Shown here piece by piece: positions 43,661 to 52,452 of a stretch of 64,000 nt of DNA; positions within the stretch are counted from its first letter, which is position 1, and each line of letters begins with the position of its first letter. Where the stretch lies: contig NZ_LT985754.1 in assembly GCF_900290285.1 (NCBI RefSeq), positions 637,856-701,855 on the forward strand. Direction: 5' to 3'. The notes beneath the pieces are model-generated. The model saw nothing but the letters and a program-made list of their open reading frames with translations, was not told the origin of the DNA and did not search any database. The stretch comes from Candidatus Centipeda massiliensis (GTDB lineage Bacteria > Bacillota > Negativicutes > Selenomonadales > Selenomonadaceae). The position numbers and the translations under genes are program-made.

Positions 43661-43682
43661 GGAAGAAACATAGGGGGGGACA

Positions 43683-46076
43683 ATGGCAGAGACATTTGAT
43701 GTGCAGTATGTTGAGGGGGTGCGGGAACTGATGGCGGCGTACAACGAGAGTGAGGATGCGGAACTCTATCGCGCACTCCATGAACTGTGTTATGCGCCGA
43801 ATGAGGCGACACTGCGGGAGAATTATGCGAAGAATGCCGCGTGCTATGCGGCATCGTATGATGAACCTGAACTGTCCGAATACGATGATCTGCCCGCGCT
43901 CCTTTTTCCCGTGACAAACGCATACAGCGTTCTCTTTGACAAGAAAGCGCACCGCTTTTGTATGGATGCGGAGACGGGGCTTTTTGTGCTCCTCCATATC
44001 CTTGTGTTTGGGGAAGAGAATGCCATTCCACAGGCGGCGGAGCGTTATCGCCGCACCCATGACGAGATGCGGGGACGCACCTTGGCGCAGGAACTGGAGG
44101 CGGCGATTGCGGCGCAGGACTTTGGTGCGGATGCAGAGGAAAAGGCGGAAGAGTATCATCGCCTCTGTCCGCTGGGGGAGCTTTATGAACTCTTCCGTGC
44201 CGAGAAAGCGCTGGCTCAAAAGGATCTTAAGAAAGCACTTTCCTATGGGGAAGAGGCGTATGCAAAACGCAAGATGAGCGTGCGTACCTGCAATTTCCTC
44301 TCGCGTGTCTATCGTGCATCAGGACAGCTCGACCGTTCCCTGCTCTTTCAGATCTTATCCCGCGCAAATCCGCCGGAGCATCTCCCGGAGGATGATGCGG
44401 AACTCTTGGGACGTTGCCTTCACGCACTGACCATCGGCTACACACCGTCGCGCTACGCGCCGCTGATTCGAGAGGTATATCAACAGGACGGCAAACTCGA
44501 CACAAGGCTTTGCATCCATATTGGCGCGGAGGTTCTGCGTTTTTCCGAGGATTTGCCGCAGTATCGGGTGGGAGTCTACAATCCATACGGCATGATGCAC
44601 ATGGGAAGCCGATTGGTTGACCTTATGAATACGGCAACCGAAGAGCACCAATTCCTGATATATCATGATTTCATCTTCGACATCATGATAGCGGACGAAA
44701 AGAACAACATTCGCATGGAACCAAACGGATACAAGCTGCTTCTTCCGATTGCTGCAAAGGAAGATCAGCAAATTTTATTTTTTCAAGGAGAAAACATTGA
44801 CCGTTCAATGCTTCTTGGGCGTGGTGAGTTCAATTTTTATCGCATCGAAGATTCGGTGATGATCCGGGCAAATCGACCATTTCTTATGGGTGAGCCAATT
44901 ATCTTGGGGCATGATAGGCACCGCAGGAAGATTGTCCTGAACATTCTTGCGGATGGACTTTGCTGGAAGGAAATGCAGCGGGAGAACTATGCGCTCATCC
45001 CGAATATCATGCGATTCTTCCAAAAAGGTGTTATTTTTGACAATTCGTATTCCTCATCGGAATACACCTATGCTGCCCTTACAACGATAGAAACGGGACT
45101 CTATCAACACCACATACAAATTACTGAACCGGGACAGCCATTTACCCTTGACCCCACCTATGTGACGATATCCGAACAGATGAAGGCGCTGGGTTACTAC
45201 TGTGTCAACATCCAAGGGGATGGGGAGGGAATCTACAACGGGGCGACGCGTGGTTATGATCGGCTGATTGTGAACCACATGATGGTGCATGCAGCGGATG
45301 GCGTGGAGCGCACGATCCGGCATTTAGAGGCGTTCGGCGAATGTGACAACTTCCTGTTTATGCACTTTGCGGATACGCACCCCTATAACTCGGACATCAG
45401 TACGCCTGCCGCCGCATCGACACATCTGCCGCTTGCCGATGTCCTGCAGGAGCAGGATATGTCCGCATCTGTCTTTCTCAAGCCGAATCCCCTGAGTCAG
45501 TATGTCAACCGCAGGGCGATTCAGGACGCAGATCGGCAGCTCGGGTATCTGTTTGACTATCTGACATCACACTATGAAGACGATGAGTACATCGTTCTGC
45601 TCTACTCCGATCACGGCACTTCCGTCCACGCGCGCAGTCCGTACCTCATGAGCGAGGAGCAGACGGGCGCGGCACTGATGGCGCGCGGTGCGGGGGTGCC
45701 GGCGCTCGGGCGCGTGGACGAGCTGACAAGCTCCGTGGATATCTACAAGATCCTCGGAAAGCTCGCGGGTTATCCGATTGACGCCGCATATCTCGACGGG
45801 AATCTGCCGGAAGCATTCGGCGGACAGCGGCGGGAGTATACCGTCAGCAACTCCATCTACCCGGGACAGACCTATAAAATTTGCGTGCGTACGGAGCGCT
45901 ATGCGTTCCACCTTGAGACGGAGGCGCTGATCCGTGAGGATGGGACGATCTCGTTCGATCGGTACACGTACCACATTCACGAGCGCGATGAAAGCTATCG
46001 TGAAATCTTTGATGATAGACTCGCGCGGTATTTCCTCGATATCGTGTGGACATATACGGAGAGTTTTCGGCGATAG
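43683..46076 (+). CDS. Alkaline-phosphatase/sulfatase-superfamily protein (paralog 2, longer N-terminus)
   Basis: A 797-residue paralog of the preceding gene, with an extra N-terminal domain of about 115 residues (helical; EDAELYRALHELCYAPNEATLRENYAKNA) before the shared TPR-like part. The core has matching residues: ILADGL, SEYTYAALTT (Thr nucleophile), HFADTHPY and LYSDHGTSVH. The last 170 residues are almost identical to paralog 1, at DNA level too, while the middle is clearly diverged and looks AT-richer. That mosaic points to gene conversion. GGGGGG precedes the ATG. Likely cytoplasmic; function unknown. Confidence 0.7.
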   Translation: MAETFDVQYVEGVRELMAAYNESEDAELYRALHELCYAPNEATLRENYAKNAACYAASYDEPELSEYDDLPALLFPVTNAYSVLFDKKAHRFCMDAETGLFVLLHILVFGEENAIPQAAERYRRTHDEMRGRTLAQELEAAIAAQDFGADAEEKAEEYHRLCPLGELYELFRAEKALAQKDLKKALSYGEEAYAKRKMSVRTCNFLSRVYRASGQLDRSLLFQILSRANPPEHLPEDDAELLGRCLHALTIGYTPSRYAPLIREVYQQDGKLDTRLCIHIGAEVLRFSEDLPQYRVGVYNPYGMMHMGSRLVDLMNTATEEHQFLIYHDFIFDIMIADEKNNIRMEPNGYKLLLPIAAKEDQQILFFQGENIDRSMLLGRGEFNFYRIEDSVMIRANRPFLMGEPIILGHDRHRRKIVLNILADGLCWKEMQRENYALIPNIMRFFQKGVIFDNSYSSSEYTYAALTTIETGLYQHHIQITEPGQPFTLDPTYVTISEQMKALGYYCVNIQGDGEGIYNGATRGYDRLIVNHMMVHAADGVERTIRHLEAFGECDNFLFMHFADTHPYNSDISTPAAASTHLPLADVLQEQDMSASVFLKPNPLSQYVNRRAIQDADRQLGYLFDYLTSHYEDDEYIVLLYSDHGTSVHARSPYLMSEEQTGAALMARGAGVPALGRVDELTSSVDIYKILGKLAGYPIDAAYLDGNLPEAFGGQRREYTVSNSIYPGQTYKICVRTERYAFHLETEALIREDGTISFDRYTYHIHERDESYREIFDDRLARYFLDIVWTYTESFRR

Positions 46077-46148
46077 ATACGAAGAAGGCGTGAAATGGAG
46101 CCTGTGAAAGAATCACGGATCAAATGAACAGATAGAGCGAGGTGCTCA

Positions 46149-46940
46149 ATGGACGCATTAAAGGTAGGACGCAGCATTGCATTTCTGCGGAAGCGCTATC
46201 GCATGACACAGCGCACATTGGCAGACTGTCTCCATATCAGTGACAAGGCTGTTTCCAAGTGGGAACGAGGGCTTGCAGTACCGGATGTTTCACTTTTGGG
46301 GAAGCTGTCCGTGATTCTTGATACGGATATCGAGAGCATCTTAGAGGGCAATATCGCGAGCTTTGACGTACGTTGGAACGGCATGCTGACCATGGAGTAT
46401 CCGAAAGGGATAGAGGCATCTGCCCTTGTCTATGATAAACCAGCGGTTTACCTGCAGCTGTCGTATTTTATGCTGGCGGGCATTACGGATATACATATTC
46501 GGGGAAAATCTTCTGATGTCGAATGGGTGAAAGAACATCTTGGCAGCGGAAAATCACTTGGCATCTCTCTCTCCTATGGGGAGGAAAAAGATAGAAATGA
46601 CGACATAACAGGGACGATGCAAGTGTATGGACTATCATTTCTCTATGGGAAGGATCTGACGAAATCATTTCGACGGATTCTATACGGAGCACACTCTTCC
46701 TGCAGACTCGAAAGCTATCGGGGCATACCGCTGGGCATTCAATTCGATCGAGCTTCAGCAATGTGTCAGCGGATCAGTTTGAAATTGGAACGCGGCGTTG
46801 TGGCGTTTCCAATACAATCGCTTCAGGATCTACATACTGCGTCGAGTCTGATTCATCTGATACAGCAATCTATGAATGAGAATATATGCTCTTTATCTGA
46901 AATCGCATATCATCGAGGGCTGCTCCACGAGACGCCATAA
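46149..46940 (+). CDS. HTH (XRE-type) regulator fused to a degenerate sugar nucleotidyltransferase-like domain
   Basis: 263 residues. Residues 6-62 are an XRE helix-turn-helix (RKRYRMTQRTLADCLHISDKAVSKWERG). From about residue 78 the sequence resembles RmlA/RfbA glucose-1-phosphate thymidylyltransferase: ALVYDKPAVYLQLSYFMLAGITDIHIRG and LGSGKSLGISLSYGEE parallel YDKP.IYYPLS.LMLAGI.DILII and LGDG...G..LSY. The catalytic GxGTRLxP loop is missing, replaced by MLTMEYPKGIEAS. So it may bind a nucleotide sugar as signal without catalysis, and control the surrounding glycan genes. That role is inference; the domain resemblance is seen by eye only. Confidence 0.65.
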   Translation: MDALKVGRSIAFLRKRYRMTQRTLADCLHISDKAVSKWERGLAVPDVSLLGKLSVILDTDIESILEGNIASFDVRWNGMLTMEYPKGIEASALVYDKPAVYLQLSYFMLAGITDIHIRGKSSDVEWVKEHLGSGKSLGISLSYGEEKDRNDDITGTMQVYGLSFLYGKDLTKSFRRILYGAHSSCRLESYRGIPLGIQFDRASAMCQRISLKLERGVVAFPIQSLQDLHTASSLIHLIQQSMNENICSLSEIAYHRGLLHETP

Positions 46941-47024
46941 ATGGTAAACTGCACGGCGATTGCCAGATGTGGAATTTTAGAGGATAATGAGGACGTATTT
47001 TGAGAGAGATAGAGGAATACGTGA

Positions 47025-48720
47025 ATGAACATGAATGAGCAGATGATCCTAACAGGTCGTCAGGAGCAGATTCGCGATCTGGATATACTACCGCGATGGG
47101 ATCGCAGTCTGGTGGACTATCGCAAATATCATCAGTTTGTAGGGCAGAGTGGCATTCGTTATGAGATGACAATGCAGGCGACACGCGGCTGTCCCTATCG
47201 CTGCTTCTACTGTGATGTGCAGCATTTGACACCCATGCACCGACGTCGCTCCGTGGAGAGTGTGTTCGATGAGGTGAAATATCTGCACGATATGGGCGTT
47301 CGCAAGAGCGAGTTCATCGACGATGCATTCAACGTCAACGTCAAGGAGTTCAAGGCGTTCTTCCGCAAGGTCATTGATTCCAAGATGGATATGAGCTTTT
47401 ATTTCCAGAGTGGGCTGCGCGGCGATCTGCTCGATGAGGAAGCCATTGACCTCATGGTGGAGGGCGGCACGAAGAGCATGAATTTGTCGCTCGAAAGCGC
47501 GTCGCCGCGTCTCCAAAAGCTCATGGGCAAGTATCTTCGCATCGAGCGACTGCGTGAGAATCTCGACTACATCGTCCGTACATATCCGCAAATTATTATT
47601 GGGTTGAATGCGATGCACGGCTTTCCTACGGAAACGGAGGAAGAGGCGAAGGCGACAGTGGACTTCGTCATGCAGGTGAAGTGGCTGCATTTTGCCCAGC
47701 TGCATAATGTGCGTATCTTCCCGAACTCCAGACTCGAGCAGGTCGCACTCGAAAATGGCGTGACGAAGCAGGAGATCGAGGAATCGTTGACGCTGCCGTA
47801 CCATATTATCCCGCCGACCATCAAGCTGGATCATGATTTCTCCCGTCGTCTGCGTCTGACGTTTGTACATAAGTACATCCTAAATCCGGAGCGTCTGCGC
47901 TACGTGCTCAAAGAGCAGCTTGCTGTCATGAACGAGGAGGAGCTGATCTACAAGTATCGTACGATCTTCCCAACGCATGTCGAGACACTTGACGATATCC
48001 TCCGCCTAGCGAGGTTGAAGCGGGAATCCATCGACGTATCGAAGATGCCGAAGGCGGAGGTTCCTCATATTCATTATCCAAAGCGCACCGAAAAGGCGGC
48101 AAAAGGAGCGTGCCGTATTCTGTTCGTCGATGCGAGCTACTTCTTTTCTGCTGACCGCATGAATGAGATTCAAGCCGTCGAGCCGCCCCTTGGCTGTATG
48201 GCGATCCTCTCCTATTTGAATCAAAAATATGGGGATCGCATCTACGGCGAGATCGTCAAGACAGGCGTCGATGTAGATACGATGGGGGAACTGCGCGAAC
48301 ATGTCCAGGAGTTTCAACCGGATCTTCTCATGCTGCGCACGCTGACGTACTATAAGGATTTCTTTGTCGACGTCATCACTGAGCTCAAAAAACTCTTTCC
48401 GCATGTGCCGATTGTGGCAGGTGGTCCGCATCCGACGATCGATCCGGAGGATTGCCTCTGTCGCGGGGGGGGTGGACGTATGTGTTATCGGAGAGGGCGA
48501 AATAGTCTGCGGCGAGCTGGTTGAGCGTATGCTGCAGGATGGGCGGTTTCCCAATACGGAGACGCTGAAGGGGATGAAGGGCATCGCGTTCCTTGATTGT
48601 GAGGGCGATGGGCACACCAAGACGAGTGAGGGAAAGTCGTCATCTTACTCACGCTATCCACTATGGACATCGAGTGACTTTGATGTGGAAAAGGCGAAAC
48701 TTACCGAGGAAAGCGCATGA
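47025..48720 (+). pseudogene. Radical-SAM / cobalamin-binding protein, frameshifted at a G8 run
   Basis: The first frame (47025-48524) has the radical-SAM cluster motif CPYRCFYC near residue 58 and a long radical-SAM domain. From residue 365 a B12-binding-type domain begins (CRILFVDASYFF, PPLGCMAILSYL, VPIVAGGPHPTIDPEDCLC). It then loses frame in eight G (48465-48472). Reading seven G restores GVDVCVIGEGEIVCGELVERML and continues to 48720, giving 564 residues. Unusually the B12 domain follows the radical-SAM domain, and the protein starts at the linker (ILTGRQEQIRDLD) that normally follows B12. It may be phase-variable, a decayed fusion, or a read error. The 3' end overlaps the next start (ATGA). 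Confidence 0.75.
48465..48472 (+). repeat. Homopolymer of eight G inside the radical-SAM gene
   Basis: The run follows TGTCGC and precedes TGGACG. One G fewer makes the whole gene one frame. Runs of this length are prone to slippage during replication and to base-calling errors. Confidence 0.85.
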
Positions 48721-49352
48721 AGCATTTAATTATCATAGGTGTCGGCGGTTTTGCACGGGAACTTTTTTGGAACGCACATGATTCTGTCGGGTATGGTACG
48801 GGCTGGGACATCAAGGGGTTTCTCGACGGAGATGTGGAACTGGCGGCGGAGGAATATGAAAAGCTTCCCTTGCCGGTGCTCGGAGATGTAGATTCGTATG
48901 TGATACAAACAAACGACTGCTTTATCTGTGCAATCGGCAGTCCGAAAGTGAAGGAAAAACTTGTGCAAAGGGTTTTGGTACGTGGCGGCGAATTTATCAA
49001 TGTAATCCATAATACTGCTATCGTCCATCCGACAGTGCAGATGGGACGGGGTAATATCCTCTGTCCGCTCGTGCACATCCTCGACCATGCGAAGGTCGGA
49101 GATTTCGTTACCTTCAACGGGCGTTCCGGCATGGGGCATGATGCACAGATCGGCGATTACAGCAGCGTGATGTCGGCAGTTGATATAACAGGCTACGTGC
49201 GGGCAGGAAAGCGAACATTTTGGGGGAGCGGCTCCCGAGCACTTCCGCATAGTCGCATCGATGACGATGCGACGGTCGGTGTCGCGAGCGTCGTGTTCAA
49301 GCATGTAAGGGCAGGCGCGAAGGTCTTTGGCAATCCTGCGCTGCCAATTTGA
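48717..49352 (+). CDS. NeuD-family O-/N-acyltransferase (left-handed beta-helix)
   Basis: A 211-residue protein. The N-terminal Rossmann-like part, MKHLIIIGVGGFARELFWNA, and the C-terminal hexapeptide repeats (VIHNTAIVHPTVQMGRGNILCPLVHILDHAKVGDFVTFNG, IDDDATVGVASVVFKHVRAGAKVFGNPA) are the NeuD/PglD type. Such enzymes acetylate amino sugars or sialic-acid-like sugars with an acyl-CoA. In this locus the donor might instead be an acyl carrier protein. The start overlaps the preceding gene, and a carrier protein gene follows 21 bases later. Confidence 0.85.
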   Translation: MKHLIIIGVGGFARELFWNAHDSVGYGTGWDIKGFLDGDVELAAEEYEKLPLPVLGDVDSYVIQTNDCFICAIGSPKVKEKLVQRVLVRGGEFINVIHNTAIVHPTVQMGRGNILCPLVHILDHAKVGDFVTFNGRSGMGHDAQIGDYSSVMSAVDITGYVRAGKRTFWGSGSRALPHSRIDDDATVGVASVVFKHVRAGAKVFGNPALPI

Positions 49353-49373
49353 TTGTGGTGGGAGGTTTTAACC

Positions 49374-49598
49374 GTGACAGAACAGATGTTTTTAGAAGAA
49401 ATGACGGATCTTATGGATACAGAAGAGGAACTTTCCATGGATACTGCCCTTTCCGATATCGAGGAATGGGACTCGTTGAGTCATGTGGCGTTTATGGCGT
49501 TTGCCGCGACAAAGGCGGGCGGAAAGGTCGCACCGGCAGACGTAAAGGAGGCGCAGACCATGCGTGATCTCTACGGGTTGCTTTGTGGAGCAAAATAA
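49374..49598 (+). CDS. Acyl carrier protein (first in locus)
   Basis: A 74-residue acidic protein with the carrier motif EEWDSLSH, the phosphopantetheine serine at Ser34. The start is GTG at 49374 because GGAGG stands eight bases before it. It overlaps the KAS III start by one base (TAATG). It is diverged from housekeeping AcpP, which suggests a dedicated carrier for the local acyl pathway. Confidence 0.85.
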   Translation: MTEQMFLEEMTDLMDTEEELSMDTALSDIEEWDSLSHVAFMAFAATKAGGKVAPADVKEAQTMRDLYGLLCGAK

Positions 49599-50626
49599 TG
49601 ATCGGGCTTCTTAAAGACGTAGGCATTGAGGCGTTGACGGCGACCGTGGCAAAGAACTGCGTGCCGGTAGAAGAAGTTTTGAAAGATCTGATGTCGGAAA
49701 AGAAAGCGAAGCGCCTCGCGCACGGAACGGGCATTGAGGCGCTGAGCATTGCACCGCCGGAGATCTGCACCTCGGATCTGTGCTTTGACAGTGCACAAAG
49801 GCTGTTCGCCGAAATTGGCCAAAGTGAAATCGGTGCGCTCATCTTTATCTCGCAGACGGCAGACTATCTGACGCCCTCGACAAGTTACTATCTGCAGCAC
49901 AGGCTTGGTCTTCCGCATGAGATTCTCGCATTCGACGTCAATCTCGGCTGCTCAGGCTTTTGCTACGGCGTGTTTCTCGCCGGAACCCTACTGCCTGCGC
50001 TCGGCGGGCGCAAGGTACTCATCTGCTGTGGGGATACATCGAGCCGCAACGTCCATCCGGAGGACTCCTCTATGCTATCGCTTGCGGGCGACGCAGGGGC
50101 TGCGGCTGTCGTTGCTCCGGTGCAGGGTAGCGACCTCTGTTATCATATTGAGAGCTTTGGGGAGATGGCAGACTATCTTCTCGTTGCGCGCGGCGGCTAT
50201 CGTGCACCCCGCATCGCGGATGAGACGGGGCTATCCCTTCACAGGGATAATTATGTTGTCATGGACGGGATGGGGGTCATGAACTTCACGATTGACGAGG
50301 TTCCGAACAACATCCGCGCGCTGCTCAACTTCGCCACGTTGGATATTGCTGGGATTGACCGTGCGATCCTCCATCAGGCGAACGCCATGATCGTTCGGAC
50401 GCTTGCCGCAAAAATCGGCATGGCGGAGGAGTGTGTGCCGTTTATGAGCGGGCGGATTGGCAATACAAGCTCGGCGTCGATTCCCGTATGTCTTGCGGAG
50501 ATGGCGCGATTGGGAACGCATGAGGGCGGCAGATTCCTGCTCTCTGGATTCGGCGTTGGCATGTCGATCGCATCTCTTCTTATGGATTTTTCGCAGGCGC
50601 AGGTTTTGGAGACGAATGCGATATGA
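49598..50626 (+). CDS. 3-oxoacyl-ACP synthase III-like (KAS III) enzyme 1
   Basis: A 342-residue thiolase-fold protein with an intact catalytic set: Cys118 in NLGCSGF, His259 in LHQAN and Asn289 in GNTSSAS. KAS III enzymes condense a short acyl-CoA with malonyl-ACP, or act as acyltransferases in secondary pathways. Start at 49598, with GTGGAG seven bases before. It overlaps both neighbours (ACP before, reductase after by ATGA), so it belongs to one tight unit. Confidence 0.9.
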   Translation: MIGLLKDVGIEALTATVAKNCVPVEEVLKDLMSEKKAKRLAHGTGIEALSIAPPEICTSDLCFDSAQRLFAEIGQSEIGALIFISQTADYLTPSTSYYLQHRLGLPHEILAFDVNLGCSGFCYGVFLAGTLLPALGGRKVLICCGDTSSRNVHPEDSSMLSLAGDAGAAAVVAPVQGSDLCYHIESFGEMADYLLVARGGYRAPRIADETGLSLHRDNYVVMDGMGVMNFTIDEVPNNIRALLNFATLDIAGIDRAILHQANAMIVRTLAAKIGMAEECVPFMSGRIGNTSSASIPVCLAEMARLGTHEGGRFLLSGFGVGMSIASLLMDFSQAQVLETNAI

Positions 50627-51387
50627 GTGATGTGCAGTTTGATTTCAAAGGAAAGAACTTCGTCGTGGTCGGCGCTTCGTCCGGACTTGGTCGGCAGATT
50701 GCACTCGAACTTGCAGAGAGCGGCGCGCATGTTCTTGCTGTTGCGCGAAATGAAACGCGATTGGAGGAGTTGGCAAATGCTTCGCCGCTGATCCATACGG
50801 CAATTCTTGACGTCCTGACGGCATCTGCAGATGATTGGTTAGCTGTGCTTGAGGAATTTGTTGAGCAGCATGGAAAGCTCCATGGCGGTGTGTATACGGC
50901 GGGCATATCCGGGTCGACACCGCTGCGGGGATTTGATGACGTGCTTGCTCATCACGTTATGGAAACGAGCTTTTGGGGAGCCATTCGTGCACTTCAGGTT
51001 ATGACGAAAAAAAAGATCTCGCGGGAACGCGCATCGTTTATCCTGTTTTCTTCTGTGGCAGGATTCGTAGGGGAAAAGGGGCTCTTTGCCTATTCCGCAG
51101 CAAAGGCTGCGGTTATGGCGGGGGTAAAGTCACTCGCACATGATCTTGCACGGAATCGGAAGCGAATCAATTCGATCAGTCCAGGATATGTGCGGACAGA
51201 AATGACAAGACAGTATGAAAAAGAACTGGGCGTGCCCGAGAAGGTCATCGGCAGACATCTTTTTGGGATAGGCGAGCCGAAAGATGTGGCAGGCATGGTA
51301 CTGTTTCTTTTGAGTGACCGAGCGGAATGGATTACGGGGCAGGATTTTATCGTTGACGGCGGTTATATACGTGGTGCGTGGAACTGA
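50623..51387 (+). CDS. SDR-family reductase (FabG-like)
   Basis: A 254-residue short-chain dehydrogenase with the NAD(P) loop VVVGASSGLGRQIALELA at residues 14-31, the catalytic FSSVAG serine and YSAAK (Tyr157, Lys161), and a C-terminal GQDFIVDGGYIRG. By family and position between two KAS III genes it most likely reduces a 3-oxoacyl-ACP to the 3-hydroxyacyl form. A role on a sugar substrate cannot be ruled out. Coupled to the preceding gene through ATGA. Confidence 0.87.
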   Translation: MSDVQFDFKGKNFVVVGASSGLGRQIALELAESGAHVLAVARNETRLEELANASPLIHTAILDVLTASADDWLAVLEEFVEQHGKLHGGVYTAGISGSTPLRGFDDVLAHHVMETSFWGAIRALQVMTKKKISRERASFILFSSVAGFVGEKGLFAYSAAKAAVMAGVKSLAHDLARNRKRINSISPGYVRTEMTRQYEKELGVPEKVIGRHLFGIGEPKDVAGMVLFLLSDRAEWITGQDFIVDGGYIRGAWN

Positions 51388-51404
51388 TTAGGAAGGCTTA
51401 GGTT

Positions 51405-52439
51405 ATGCCAATAGCGAGAATTGCCGCACTGTCGGCGGCAATACCCAAAGAACAAGTGGATATTATGGATCTCGGCTTTGATGCGGAGACGATGCGTCGG
51501 ACGATGAAGCTGACGGGCGTTCATGCGGTGCGTTATGCGCCGATGGAACGCACCGCATCGGACTACTGCCTGCGCGCTGCACAGGAGATTTTTGATAAGA
51601 CGGAGGCAGAACCTGCGGATGTGGACGGCATTATTTTTGCTACCCCGCATCCGGACTATTCCTATCCGGGCAACAGCAGCGTCATCCAAAGTGCGCTTGG
51701 AATCCCGAAGCGCTGCATTACGGTGGACATGCCTCATGCCTGTACGGGCATGATCTATGGATTCTACCTTGCCGACCTCTTTATACGGGCGGGCGATTGC
51801 AAGAATGTGCTCGTATGCTGCGGCGATACGTCGTCGCACCATCTCAATCCGAAGGATCGCGCGATGCGTATGGTCATCGGTGACGGCGGGGCGGCGGCGC
51901 TCGTGACGGGCGGCGGCAGCGTGCCGTCACAGTATGCATTTCATCACGACGGCGACGGGCTCAAATACCTCTATACGCCGGCGAGCGGGGAGCGGATGCC
52001 GCGAGAACGCGGTGTAACAGATATCCCGCAGACGGACGCCGAGGAGAATGTCCGTACACTCGAAGATGAGTATATGGACGGCATGGAAGTCATGCGGTTC
52101 GTCATGAACGAAGTTCCTCCACGCATCAACGAAGTGCTCGACAAGAGCGGCTGGACACATTCGGATGTCGATGTTTATGCCTTGCATCAGGCGAACGATT
52201 TTATTTTGAAGAGCTTGGCCCGCGCAATGAAGCTCGATAAGCATAAAGTCCTGTTCGATATTGATGGAACGGGCAACATCGGCGGTGCATCACTCGTGCT
52301 TGCGCTCTGCCATGCAGCGGAGGCGGAACATGAGCCGTGGGAGCGCGCCGTCTTGGCGGGCTTCGGGTCGGGGCTTTCCACTGCGGCGATGACGACGAGT
52401 CTTGCCGAGACCCGGATTTTTCACGCGATTGAACTATAA
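51405..52439 (+). CDS. 3-oxoacyl-ACP synthase III-like (KAS III) enzyme 2
   Basis: A 344-residue second KAS III with Cys113 in PHACTGM, His261 in LHQAN and Asn291 in GNIGGAS, all intact. It is only distantly similar to enzyme 1, so the two probably take different acyl groups or steps. AGGAAGGCTTAGGTT leads to the ATG. Pairs of KAS III genes with a carrier protein and reductase are known from the flagellin glycosylation island of Pseudomonas aeruginosa a-type strains. Confidence 0.9.
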   Translation: MPIARIAALSAAIPKEQVDIMDLGFDAETMRRTMKLTGVHAVRYAPMERTASDYCLRAAQEIFDKTEAEPADVDGIIFATPHPDYSYPGNSSVIQSALGIPKRCITVDMPHACTGMIYGFYLADLFIRAGDCKNVLVCCGDTSSHHLNPKDRAMRMVIGDGGAAALVTGGGSVPSQYAFHHDGDGLKYLYTPASGERMPRERGVTDIPQTDAEENVRTLEDEYMDGMEVMRFVMNEVPPRINEVLDKSGWTHSDVDVYALHQANDFILKSLARAMKLDKHKVLFDIDGTGNIGGASLVLALCHAAEAEHEPWERAVLAGFGSGLSTAAMTTSLAETRIFHAIEL

Positions 52440-52452
52440 GAGGGGAAAGAGT

